Positions 7,685 to 16,762 of a DNA stretch of 64,000 nt are shown here, in pieces. The position numbers and the translations under genes are program-made. The stretch comes from GCA-2720975 sp964469565 (GTDB lineage Bacteria; Planctomycetota; UBA1135; GCA-002686595). Under the pieces are notes generated by a model. The model was not told the origin of the DNA. It saw nothing but the letters and a program-made list of their open reading frames with translations, and searched no databases. Numbering within the stretch: the first letter of the stretch is position 1; the number at the start of each line of letters is the position of its first letter. The DNA lies in assembly GCA_964469565.1 (NCBI GenBank), contig CAYXZD010000001.1:682001-746000 (forward strand), written 5' to 3'.

Positions 7685-9259
7685 CTACTCGTCTTCTTCG
7701 CCACCCGGGGTTTCGCCGCTGTACCCCATGGCCTGCAAGCGCTGCAGTGTTTCTTGCATTTGGGAGGCATCAAAGCGAGTGGGCAGGGGTGATCGGTCCG
7801 ACTGCCACTCCTGGATCAGTCCTCGCAGGCGTAGGCGCTCGCTCTGAATCGCGGCGTCCGGCTCATTCAAGAGCAGGTTTATCCTCTCGCTCGGATCGGC
7901 CTCAAGGTCGAACAACTCCTCCACCCGATTGTAGGGACTGAGGACATACTTCCAACGTCCATCCCGCACGCTACGCGCCTTGTACGCGTTCGCCCATTGG
8001 CCTTGCTGTTCAGCGATCCAAGGCTGCGTTGCCTCGGAAAACACAGGACCGCGGGGCTGTGGCTCTCCCTGCATGGCAGCACGAAGGCTCACGCCCTCAC
8101 ACCGACTCGGCACCTCCATCTCCAAAAAATCGCAAAGGGTCGGCAACACATCGATGGTGGAGACAGGGGTACTCACCCGTTGCCCAGCAAGCCGTCCATC
8201 AGGAAAGGCAAAGATCAGGGGCACATGCACCGTAGTCTCGTACACACACAACCCATGATTCCAAAGGTCCGCATGTTCCCAAAACGTCTCTCCGTGGTCA
8301 GCGGTGAGAACCACGAGTGTATCCTCAAGAATGCCGCGCTCATCCAGTCCATCCAACAACAGGCCCAATGCATGATCTTGAAAGTGCATCTCCCCCGCAT
8401 ACAAGGAAGCGAGGTGCAAATCTTCTGGCCCGGGTTTGCCCGACACCCCGCCCACTAGTTTCCTGAGCGGTCCACGCAAGCCAGAATTGATGGCTCCAGC
8501 ATGTCCAAAGGCCTGCGATGTGGCAGCTTCCTGCTGAGCCCGAACAGCAGCATCCACCTCTCGCATGTCACTCGTGTTTGCAGTTCCGGGAGCCAAGAAT
8601 GGCTCGGCGAATGGAACGGGTGGCGCATAGGGTGCATGTGTGTCGAAGAAGTGCACAAACATGAAGAGCCGTTCAACTTCTCCCTGCACACGGTCCACAT
8701 GAGCCAGTGCGGCCGCAGTAACTCGGTCGCCCCGGCGCTGGTTTTGGTCTGCACCCTGGGGTGTCACGAGCAACTCAAAGGCCTCGTCGTAATGGTCAAA
8801 TCCTTGATCGAACCGGAAACGACTTTCCAATGCAAAGGAGCCCAAAAAACCGGCCGTGTGAAACCCCCCATCGCGGAGCACCTCCGCAAGCATGCGGTTC
8901 TTCTCATTGAGGACAAAGCCGTTGCGGGCAACACCATGGGTGTGCGGCCAAGAGCCTGTCATCAGTGATGTGTGCGAAGCCAGGGTGGTGGGTGCTGCGC
9001 TGGTCACTTGAGCGAAACAGACTCCGCGCTTGACCAAGCCATCTATGGTGGGAGTCCGCGCCGACTCGTCCCCATAGGCCCCCAGGCGGTCTGCCCGGGC
9101 TGTGTCCATACTGACGAACAGCACATGCCGGAGCGGTCCAATTTCGGCAGGCGGTTCAGCACACCCCGATGCGAGACATACGCTTGCAGCTAGCCAGGGC
9201 CGCAATTCCTGTAGGAGCCGGGTAAGGCATTGGATTCGAGTGTGTGCAGCAGGGTGCAT
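7685..9259 (-). CDS. Sulfatase-superfamily lipoprotein with Thr at the nucleophile position
   Basis: This 524-residue protein has a lipobox LASGC (Cys33) and a sulfatase-type fold: HVLFVSMDTARADRLG (about 45-60), HTSLMTGSWPHTHGV, TADHGETFWEHADLWNHG, VHVPLIF, and a DGRWKYVLSPYN strand followed by VEELFDLEADPSE near the C-terminus. The nucleophile position is Thr92 in TLASHTS, so, like its paralogue at 3.7 kb, it lacks the formylglycine Cys/Ser. The extended C-terminal tail is acidic. Substrate unknown. It is divergent from the sugar-dehydrogenase gene. The two copies share fold but not close sequence. Confidence 0.85.
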   Translation of the reverse strand: MHPAAHTRIQCLTRLLQELRPWLAASVCLASGCAEPPAEIGPLRHVLFVSMDTARADRLGAYGDESARTPTIDGLVKRGVCFAQVTSAAPTTLASHTSLMTGSWPHTHGVARNGFVLNEKNRMLAEVLRDGGFHTAGFLGSFALESRFRFDQGFDHYDEAFELLVTPQGADQNQRRGDRVTAAALAHVDRVQGEVERLFMFVHFFDTHAPYAPPVPFAEPFLAPGTANTSDMREVDAAVRAQQEAATSQAFGHAGAINSGLRGPLRKLVGGVSGKPGPEDLHLASLYAGEMHFQDHALGLLLDGLDERGILEDTLVVLTADHGETFWEHADLWNHGLCVYETTVHVPLIFAFPDGRLAGQRVSTPVSTIDVLPTLCDFLEMEVPSRCEGVSLRAAMQGEPQPRGPVFSEATQPWIAEQQGQWANAYKARSVRDGRWKYVLSPYNRVEELFDLEADPSERINLLLNEPDAAIQSERLRLRGLIQEWQSDRSPLPTRFDASQMQETLQRLQAMGYSGETPGGEEDE

Positions 9260-9391
9260 GGGGATAGGATCTCAGATCGGCACAAGGTAAACAACCGACA
9301 GGAGACATACGCTCCTAGGCAGTTGTTCGTTGGCAAATCACTGCCGACCCCAGACAATGGATGTCCGCCACAAGCCCTGCCCCTACCACAA

Positions 9392-10942
9392 ATGCATAGC
9401 CCTTTACGACTCAGCCTATTCCTGGCCCTCCTCAGCCCTGCACTCGGCCAAAACATCCGCACTGAACTCGCCGCCAGCGGCTTCTCCAAGCCCCTACTCC
9501 TCACAGCTCCCCCAGGTGACAGCGCCCGCCTTTTCGTGCTTGAACAGGACAGCGCCCGCATCATGATCGTCAAGAACGGTGTGACCCTCGGGAAACCATT
9601 CTTAGATCTCGGCGCTAAGGCATCCAGCGGCGGAGAGCGCGGCCTCCTCGGAATGGCGTTCCATCCCAACTACGCAAACAACGGCCGCTTCTTTGTGAAC
9701 TTCACGAACAACAAAGGACACACGCGCGTCTGGGAGTACTCAGTTTCCTCCGATCCCGACGTGGCCCTCAAGGCAAAGGTCGCCGCGATCCAAGAGATTG
9801 ATCAGCCCTTTGCCAACCACAACGGGGGTTGTCTGGCTTTCGGGGCCGATGGGATGCTCTACATTGGAATGGGCGATGGCGGATCAGCCAATGACCCCGG
9901 CCTGCGAGCCCAGGATTTGGGTGAAAAGCTCGGAAAAATCCTACGGCTCGACGTCGATATCCCCCCCCCATATATCCCCGCCGACAACCCCTTCGTCGGC
10001 CAGACGGGAGTCCAGGAGGAAATCTGGGCGCTGGGAATCCGAAACCCCTGGCGCTTCAGTTTCGATGCTCTTACAGGGGACATGTACATTGGCGACGTGG
10101 GGCAATTCGCATGGGAGGAGATCGACTTCCAACCCGCGAGCAGCACAGGCGGCGAGAACTACGGTTGGCGTTGTATGGAAGGAGCCAATTGCACTGGATT
10201 GTCGGGGTGCACGTGCGATGGCCCCACCCTCACCATGCCCATCAAGGAGTATGGACACAACAAAGGGTGCTCCATCACGGGCGGCCATGTGTACCGGGGG
10301 CCCATCAATCACCTGCAGGGCACCTATTTTTACGGCGACTACTGCAGCGCACGCATCTGGAGCTTTCGATACGACGGCACGACTCTCACGGAATTCCAGG
10401 AACGCACGAGTGAGCTCGATCCCCCTGGCAACGACGTGATCAACGACATCAGTTCATTCGGAGTAGATGGTGTGGGCAATCTCTACATTGTGGATCACAG
10501 CGACGGCCAGATTTTCCGCATCGTGTCCGACTGTGACACGACGAACTATTGCGGAACAACTGCGAACTCCGCCGGTGCGGGTGCAATCATGGGGAGTAGC
10601 GGGAGCCTGAGTATCAGCGACAATGCGCTGTCACTGTCGACAACTGGAGGTGTTCCGGGGCAATTTGGGTACTACATCTACGGTGATCAATCCGTTGCCA
10701 TTCCGACAGCCGATGGCGTGCTTTGCGTGGGCGGAAACATCTTCCGCCTGCTTCCCCCGATCCCCTTCAGTGCTTCCGGCCAAACATCCATCACACTGGA
10801 CCTCATGGCCCCACCCTTTATTGGTGCCGGGCAAGTCATTGCTGGGAGTACCTACTCGTTTCAGCACTGGTACCGAGATCCCTCGGGCGGTCCATCAGGG
10901 TCCAATTTCTCGGACGGCTTGCAGATTGTATTCTGCCCCTAG
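9392..10942 (+). CDS. PQQ-type glucose/sorbosone dehydrogenase with recurrent C-terminal module
   Basis: The ATG at 9392 starts a classical signal peptide ending at SPALGQ. Residues about 20-390 form a soluble PQQ sugar dehydrogenase beta-propeller: SGGERGLLGMAFHPNYANNGRFFVNFT, HNGGCLAFGADGMLYIGMGDGG, LGKILRLDVD, EIWALGIRNPWRFSFD and GDMYIGDVGQFAWEEID. Such enzymes oxidise sugars outside the cytoplasm, but no specific substrate can be named. The last about 130 residues (CGTTANSAGAGAI... to NFSDGLQIVFCP) are the recurrent planctomycete C-terminal module also seen at 58.2-58.6 kb. The upstream in-frame start at 9230 is rejected because it adds an Arg/Pro-rich stretch before the signal peptide. 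The stop is shared palindromically (CTAG) with the convergent gene. Confidence 0.88.
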   Translation: MHSPLRLSLFLALLSPALGQNIRTELAASGFSKPLLLTAPPGDSARLFVLEQDSARIMIVKNGVTLGKPFLDLGAKASSGGERGLLGMAFHPNYANNGRFFVNFTNNKGHTRVWEYSVSSDPDVALKAKVAAIQEIDQPFANHNGGCLAFGADGMLYIGMGDGGSANDPGLRAQDLGEKLGKILRLDVDIPPPYIPADNPFVGQTGVQEEIWALGIRNPWRFSFDALTGDMYIGDVGQFAWEEIDFQPASSTGGENYGWRCMEGANCTGLSGCTCDGPTLTMPIKEYGHNKGCSITGGHVYRGPINHLQGTYFYGDYCSARIWSFRYDGTTLTEFQERTSELDPPGNDVINDISSFGVDGVGNLYIVDHSDGQIFRIVSDCDTTNYCGTTANSAGAGAIMGSSGSLSISDNALSLSTTGGVPGQFGYYIYGDQSVAIPTADGVLCVGGNIFRLLPPIPFSASGQTSITLDLMAPPFIGAGQVIAGSTYSFQHWYRDPSGGPSGSNFSDGLQIVFCP

Positions 10943-11694
10943 CTCGCAGCTCGAGAGCCATCGTCTGACACGCCCCGCTGCGACTCAAATAGACTACGCA
11001 AGCACACTTGCTTGCGGGCGGGGAGTAAGCTGGGGGGGCTGGCGTCGCGACCCGTCGCCAGCGGCCGGCTAGGATCAATGCTGAGCTCTCTGGGACGCGC
11101 AGGGTCGCAGGTCAGCTTGCGCGCAGGTTGCGCTTGGGGTTCATCCCGCACCTCGCATGAGCTAGACGCAAACACACTCTCTTGGGCGCGTGCCTTGAGG
11201 GAGCGCACCGAATCCACTCCGACCTGGGAATTGCAAGCCAGACCTACCCGCACACTCACTCGAACGTCTACTTCACCATTGGAGAAACTCCAAGATTCGA
11301 TTTGGCCCACCAGTCGCTTGGCGAGGCCGCTGGCTGCCGCCAGGTTTGCGTGGGGGAGCATCATCCACAACCGGTGATGGTCTGGATAACCGAGGAGATC
11401 ACCAGCTCGTGAGCGCTCTCCTAGCAGTCCCGCTACCCGCGCGAGGACCTCTTCGCTGGCACGGTGACCGTGGATAGACCCGAGCCGCTCAAGGGAGTCA
11501 AGCTCAAGGAGCAGGCAGGCGAGGGGCAAGCCCTCCCGTTGGCAACGGGCATACTCGACGTCCATGAGCTCCTGAACTTCGGAAACACTGAAGAGGCCAC
11601 CCGCAAGATCAGACTGGGCTGCTAGGCCCGGCTCCACACGGTGAATGTGCGCAGAGCTGCGACTGGGATCATTGGCTGCGGGGTATGACTGCAT
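10939..11694 (-). CDS. Degenerate GGDEF-domain protein
   Basis: The 251-residue product contains a GGDEF-like fold: VSEVQELMDVEYARCQREGLPLACLLLELDSLERLGSIHG, VLARVAGLLGERSRAGDLLGY and WMMLPHANLAAASGLAKRLV, with the VSVRVGLACN strand. At the signature position there is YPDHH instead of GG(D/E)EF, so diguanylate cyclase activity is not expected; such proteins often bind c-di-GMP or act as regulators. The C-terminal 70 residues are Arg/Pro/Ser-rich and probably disordered. Start at 11694 is chosen over 11724 because the extra residues show no pattern. Stops of this gene and the convergent dehydrogenase overlap in CTAG. Confidence 0.7.
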   Translation of the reverse strand: MQSYPAANDPSRSSAHIHRVEPGLAAQSDLAGGLFSVSEVQELMDVEYARCQREGLPLACLLLELDSLERLGSIHGHRASEEVLARVAGLLGERSRAGDLLGYPDHHRLWMMLPHANLAAASGLAKRLVGQIESWSFSNGEVDVRVSVRVGLACNSQVGVDSVRSLKARAQESVFASSSCEVRDEPQAQPARKLTCDPARPRELSIDPSRPLATGRDASPPSLLPARKQVCLRSLFESQRGVSDDGSRAAS

Positions 11695-11921
11695 GGGCTG
11701 GGAAAGATGGCGCCGCGACAGCACCTATCCTTGACCTGGGTTCGTTCGAGGTGAATCGACTTTATGGAGCCCTGTCCTTGAGCATGCAGGCCTCAAGCAC
11801 CCCACAGGAATCGTTGGAGTCTCGACCTGAGACTTCCACCGCGCCCTCAGACGTGTCCACGCGCCACTCACCGGAGAATCAGCGGACTAAACTCCACCAG
11901 CAGGTACCTGATGGGGTCCAG

Positions 11922-14900
11922 TCAATCGGAATCGTCGGCCCTACAGGAATTGAGAAAGGCAACGAGATCTCGCAACTCAAGAGGGCTGAGGTCCTTGGCG
12001 ACATCTGCAGGCATGGAGGAGTCACCCCGCTTGCGCGCAACAACGGTCTCCAGATCTAAGTCAAGCACCTCCTTCTGCGGCGTCTCAATCGTCAGCCAGT
12101 CGCGGTCCTCCTCCACTACGCGGCCCACCACGCTAGAGTCATCATCGAGCAGGACCACCCAATTCTCAAAACCCTCGGCGATCTGGGCATTGGGGAACAT
12201 GATCGAGCGCAGGATATCCACGGTCTTCAAGCGTGTCCCAACAGACGACAAATCCGGCCCTACCTCAGAACCACCCTCGGTGCCCATGGCATGACAACGC
12301 AGGCACTGGGTCTCGGCCTTCTCAAAAAAGACGGCCCGCCCAGCACTGGGGTCGCCGCCTTGCAGTGCATAGACATACTCAGCCAACTCCAAGTCGGTCT
12401 GTGTGCGAGCTTGACGGAGGCGATCGATCGACAGGTCCAATGCCGGTGAGCTCCTCTCCACTGCGGCCCGCCCCAGCTCTAGGGCTAGGGGATCGACGCC
12501 CCCATCGGCCGCGAGCTCCTCAATCCACTCGATGAGGTACCCGTCCACACCAGGCTCATTCAGGTCCACGAGCAGTGCGAGTGCCTGGCGCGCCTCTTGA
12601 ATCTGGCCCTGCGCCCGGGCAGCTACAAACTCGCCGACCAATAAGTGCAAAGCCTCAGGGGGATTCTGATCCATGAGTGCCCGCATGGCCACGATCCGCA
12701 CCCCCCGTTCCGGGGCTTGAACACAAACGAAAAGCAACTCATCCAAGCGTGGATGTTTCCCATCTAACGCAAGCTGCAGCGCAGCCTGTTGGACTCCTCG
12801 GGGTCGACTCGACGAAAGGGCCAGCTCTGCGACAACGCCGTTATTCCCCTGGTCCAATTCCTGACTGAGTTTGAGCCAAGCCAACCAGCGCTTGGGTCCC
12901 CAGAATTCCTGTTCTAATCCCTGCTGGCCCAATTCAACCAAGAGCGACACCAAAAGCGCGTCCCCGTCGTGCTCCACCGGTCTCCACTCTCCCATGACCG
13001 GGTCAATCGACGTGGGCGCCTGCCAGTCTTTCAAGAGGGACAGCGCGTGAACTGCCAGCGCTTCATCCTCGCACGCGACAATCCACTCACCCAGGGCCTG
13101 TGCGTTAGACTCCCCATGTAGACGCCAATGGGCGGCAAGGCAGCGCCATACAAGTCCGGTCTCCGCGGAATCCAGACTCTGAAGTCGGTGGGCAAGCGCC
13201 GGCAAGGCACTTGGAATCGGTACATCGTAAATGGCACGTGCAGCCTCAGCCACCAGTGACTCCTCGTCATCATTGAGGAAACCGGCGATTCGCGAGTCTG
13301 AGCAGAGCCGCTGGGCCAAGAGCACCCCCCGACGCACCGCCACACGCTCATCTCCAGCCAAGCTCACCAGCTGCTTCGAATTCGCATGACCGGCCAAGGC
13401 ACGCACGGCAGCGCTGCGCATCCACGGATCCCGATCATTCTCCTCGGCAAGCAACTCCACAAGCGCCGCCGCGACCCTGGGTTGCGGCCCCCTAGCTCGC
13501 CCCAGTTCGGCTAGGCACTGGGCAGCGAAGAACCGCACCCGCGCTGCGCCATGCTGCAAGGCCATGATGGCGCTGGTCAGCGCCTGAGGACGAGCTGCGT
13601 CCCCGAGGACTTTGAACCACTGGGCACACACCTCTGGATCGCGATCGGCGTGCAAGCAGGCAAGGTGCGCCCAGACTCGATCCGCACCTGCGATGGCTGA
13701 AGGGCTCCCCCCCGGCTTCGCTCCCCAACGCAAGACCTGACCCGCCCCCCACACTCCATGCAAACGGGCCATTGAGGTGAGCTGTTCATTACGAGCAACC
13801 GCCAGCAGTGCCGAAAGGGCCTCGTCTGCTTCGTTGGACGCTGGATGTTTCCCAGGGAGACTGCCGATTTCCATGTCAGCCATGGCGCGGCGAGCCAATT
13901 CCCACTGGCTCTCTAACCGTACACCCTGATGGCCGTGACCCAACCACCGGGCAAGCTGGTTTGTACTGACCGATCCCATCCCCGCCGCCAGAATGGCCTG
14001 CACAGATGCGCGCACCTCGGAATACTCATCGCCTTCGGGGTGCAATCCAAAAATACGCCCCTTGCCCGTACGGTCCCATCCGTGTACCCAGTCGCTGTAA
14101 TACAAGACCCCGTCGACGCCGATTTGCACATCGGTGGGCAGGCAGTTCCACAGGAATCGCTCGGCCCCCACCAGTTCAAAGCCCGCCCCTCGCTCCTGCA
14201 CTTGAAAGCGATGAATGCCACTAAACGATGCATCCCCCCGGAAATCGCAGAGAAAGAATGAACCGTCATACTCGGGGCCCCAGATCAGACCTGGGTAATA
14301 AGCAATGCCGGAGGGGCCATCTGCGAAATTGGCAATCGGAGGAACAATGTAGGCGGGCTGCACCTCGTGTTGGGGTTTCCACAGCCCCTCTTGATTCCAA
14401 GGGCCGCGCAGTGTGGGCGTGTTGTGGAATTGGTATGCCTGCCGCCAGCCGGTTTCCCCCCCCTGGATCACATAGACCCAGCGGGCCCTATCCCCTCCGT
14501 CTGAATTATTGTCTCCAGTGAAGAGACTCCCACGATCATCAAAGACCAAGTCTTGCGGATTCCGCAGACCGGTCGCAAACACTTCAAGGCCCGTTCCGTC
14601 CAGTTCAGAGCGCAGAACGGCTCCGGCATGGTGGTGGGCCCACGTTTTGCCTTCATGTTCGACATGAAAACCCCTGTCCCCGATAGACCAATACAGGCGC
14701 CCGTCGGGCCCGCGCACGAGACCGTGCATGTCGTGACCCGATAACGCGATATGAACTCCCCAACCGGTGTGCTGTAGTTCGCGTTCATCGCAGCAGCCAT
14801 CGCCATCTTGATCTGTCAGACGCCACATGTCGGGAATGCACGCGAAATACAGGTCGTCTCCGATGGGTAACACGCCCGCCGCAACCCCTGCTGCAGGGTC

Positions 14901-15383
14901 ATTGAAGCCATCTGCGAAGACCTGGCTCTGGTCGGCGACGCCATCCCCGTTCGAATCAACAATCCGGCGCAGTCGTTCCTGCTCAACGAGATAGCGTTCT
15001 GCGAACCGCTCACCTTCATGCCGCTTTGTGAAGGCCACGCGGTCAGCCACGGTTCGCGCCGCGAGTTCATCCTCCAACCAGTTCATATGCTCGCGCATAT
15101 CCGTGACCCCAGCATTCAATCGAAACGTCTCAGCCACAAAAAAGTGCATCTGGGCGTCGATGGCGAAGGCCACTGGATTAGCCAATAGCGGCTCTGAGGC
15201 AAACAGGTTCAATGAGAAACCCTGGGGGACAACCACTCCTCCCATACTGTTCGCAGCTTCATCTGAGGCGGGCTGAATGTTGGGCTCATAGGCGCCGTGT
15301 TGGGCCTGGCCGACCGCCGAGCAAGCGAGCGGAAGGACGACCCTCCATACAAGGCGGCCCCAACGAAGGTATGGGAGATTCAT
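11922..15383 (-). CDS. PVC-type haem-binding CxxCH protein with propeller and HEAT repeats
   Basis: This 1153-residue secreted protein has a signal peptide, then a membrane-bound-dehydrogenase-type beta-propeller (about residues 50-430) with VVPQGFSLNLFASEPLLANPV, VDSNGDGVADQSQVF, HDMHGLVRGPDGRLYWSIGDRG, TGLRNPQDLVFDDRGSLFTGDNN and DVQIGVDGVLYYSDWVHGWDRTG. A long alpha-helical HEAT-type region (about 450-1000) follows. The C-terminal part has a cytochrome c motif CLRCH (about residue 1028) with GPDLSSVG and MP as the likely distal ligand (SMPADV). The order matches the large PVC-superphylum proteins thought to oxidise carbohydrates or alcohols with electron transfer through haem. The DUF3810 gene lies 68 nt upstream on the same strand. 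Confidence 0.9.
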   Translation of the reverse strand: MNLPYLRWGRLVWRVVLPLACSAVGQAQHGAYEPNIQPASDEAANSMGGVVVPQGFSLNLFASEPLLANPVAFAIDAQMHFFVAETFRLNAGVTDMREHMNWLEDELAARTVADRVAFTKRHEGERFAERYLVEQERLRRIVDSNGDGVADQSQVFADGFNDPAAGVAAGVLPIGDDLYFACIPDMWRLTDQDGDGCCDERELQHTGWGVHIALSGHDMHGLVRGPDGRLYWSIGDRGFHVEHEGKTWAHHHAGAVLRSELDGTGLEVFATGLRNPQDLVFDDRGSLFTGDNNSDGGDRARWVYVIQGGETGWRQAYQFHNTPTLRGPWNQEGLWKPQHEVQPAYIVPPIANFADGPSGIAYYPGLIWGPEYDGSFFLCDFRGDASFSGIHRFQVQERGAGFELVGAERFLWNCLPTDVQIGVDGVLYYSDWVHGWDRTGKGRIFGLHPEGDEYSEVRASVQAILAAGMGSVSTNQLARWLGHGHQGVRLESQWELARRAMADMEIGSLPGKHPASNEADEALSALLAVARNEQLTSMARLHGVWGAGQVLRWGAKPGGSPSAIAGADRVWAHLACLHADRDPEVCAQWFKVLGDAARPQALTSAIMALQHGAARVRFFAAQCLAELGRARGPQPRVAAALVELLAEENDRDPWMRSAAVRALAGHANSKQLVSLAGDERVAVRRGVLLAQRLCSDSRIAGFLNDDEESLVAEAARAIYDVPIPSALPALAHRLQSLDSAETGLVWRCLAAHWRLHGESNAQALGEWIVACEDEALAVHALSLLKDWQAPTSIDPVMGEWRPVEHDGDALLVSLLVELGQQGLEQEFWGPKRWLAWLKLSQELDQGNNGVVAELALSSSRPRGVQQAALQLALDGKHPRLDELLFVCVQAPERGVRIVAMRALMDQNPPEALHLLVGEFVAARAQGQIQEARQALALLVDLNEPGVDGYLIEWIEELAADGGVDPLALELGRAAVERSSPALDLSIDRLRQARTQTDLELAEYVYALQGGDPSAGRAVFFEKAETQCLRCHAMGTEGGSEVGPDLSSVGTRLKTVDILRSIMFPNAQIAEGFENWVVLLDDDSSVVGRVVEEDRDWLTIETPQKEVLDLDLETVVARKRGDSSMPADVAKDLSPLELRDLVAFLNSCRADDSD

Positions 15384-15451
15384 GGGTGCTGAGTCTAACG
15401 GCTAGCCCCACTCAACTGCACGCACAAGCCAGCCCAGCGTGCCCTACGGGA

Positions 15452-16555
15452 TCACTCTGCATGGGCTCGCTCAGCGAGCAACAAATTCACCATGCGCCCG
15501 TAGCTCTGGACTCCATGCTTTTGACCTTGGCTCTTCAGGTAAGCGTCATTGGCCACCTGGGTCACTTCAAACAAGGGTGTACGCTTTGTCCGCCAGAACT
15601 CGTTTTGCTGGGCAAGGTCAGCACGAGTCTCTGGACTGAGTTGACTCTCCAACGTCCTGTAGCGGCCTCGATCTGCGCGTCGCAACGCCGAGAGTGTAGA
15701 GGCCAGGGCTTGCAAGGCCCCCGAATACCGATGAGCCGGGTTCGCGCTGGCCCGACAAACGAGATAGGCAATGAAATTCGCCTCGTCCTCACGAGCAAAG
15801 CCGCGCCCGTGCGCCACCTCGTGGGCAGCGACAAATGGGTGTAAGGTGACAGGCATCTGGTGATTGATGTGCGCTTCGCCTGTGAGGGGAGAGAAAATAC
15901 CCGCCAAGCCGATGGCTGACATGAGCGGGGAGACCCACGGCTGCCGAACAGGAACGGGTGGCCCTTCCAAGAAGACGAAGATCTGGCTCTGAAGGGTCCA
16001 AGCGCCGTGCAAGTCTCTATCCCCGTCGGCCCCTCCCCGGAGCGCCATGGGCGCCTGCCCTTCCGTTTGTTGGGTCTCCCTCCAGGATTTGCCCTGTTCA
16101 TTCGCCTCTAGAGTAAGGCTAACCGTGAGTGCAGCCAGCGCATCCACCTCCGGGGCAGGAATCGCCCAACCGGCCAGTTCAGCAAAGGAGCGGCGCGTGT
16201 GGTTGAATCCCCAAGCACACTCAAATACGGAGAATGCGAGGCACCCAAGTATCAGTAACCAGCTGCACATCCACACCATGCTTGCAAGCCGACTCGGTGC
16301 AGCGCCTTCAGCCCCATGGCGCGCCCTGCGCCAAAGCAACCACAGGGCTACTGGAGAGCATAGTAAGCCCACTTCGGCCACTGAGAAACTCACCCAGCCA
16401 ATGGGCTGCAACAACACCCTCACCCACGGGTAGATTCCAGAGCAATACACGCTTTCGGCAAGGCTCGAATGAAGCTGCAGCCAACGGTGGCCAGCCACGG
16501 TGCAAGCAGCCAAGCTCAGGCTGATGATGAGTGGGCGCGTGGGGAATCTGGTCAA
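15452..16555 (-). CDS. DUF3810-family membrane protein with HExxH motif
   Basis: The 367-residue protein starts with TTG (no ATG or GTG in the right place) and has about three transmembrane helices in its first 125 residues, for example near residues 8-22, 45-75 and 92-112. The soluble part contains HEVAHGRGFAREDEANFIAY, an HExxH zinc motif with a downstream E as likely third ligand, and GFNHTRRSFAELAGW, both typical of DUF3810 proteins. A zinc-dependent protease role is inferred from the motif, but the family is not characterised as far as I know. It may be cotranscribed with the PVC cytochrome gene that follows on the same strand. Confidence 0.8.
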   Translation of the reverse strand: MTRFPTRPLIISLSLAACTVAGHRWLQLHSSLAESVYCSGIYPWVRVLLQPIGWVSFSVAEVGLLCSPVALWLLWRRARHGAEGAAPSRLASMVWMCSWLLILGCLAFSVFECAWGFNHTRRSFAELAGWAIPAPEVDALAALTVSLTLEANEQGKSWRETQQTEGQAPMALRGGADGDRDLHGAWTLQSQIFVFLEGPPVPVRQPWVSPLMSAIGLAGIFSPLTGEAHINHQMPVTLHPFVAAHEVAHGRGFAREDEANFIAYLVCRASANPAHRYSGALQALASTLSALRRADRGRYRTLESQLSPETRADLAQQNEFWRTKRTPLFEVTQVANDAYLKSQGQKHGVQSYGRMVNLLLAERAHAE

Positions 16556-16762
16556 TGGAACTCTTCGCTGGGACAGTCGCTAGCTAGCAGGTCGATTTGT
16601 GCTCAGCGCATCATCTTGGTTACCGCACGGTGCCACAGGTTCGATCATTCCCCCTCTAACACCATTTGGGGAGGATACGACAACCAGAATCCCAAAAGAA
16701 ACCACCTAGGACGTGTTTGTCCTTTAGACTACATCGTGCCAACGCCCTCGGTATCTCTCCCT

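Noticed and set aside
15212..15844. Plus-strand open frame of 210 codons
   Set aside because: It lies antisense to the well supported PVC cytochrome and DUF3810 genes and is Arg/Pro/Ser-rich, as expected for a shadow frame in GC-rich DNA.
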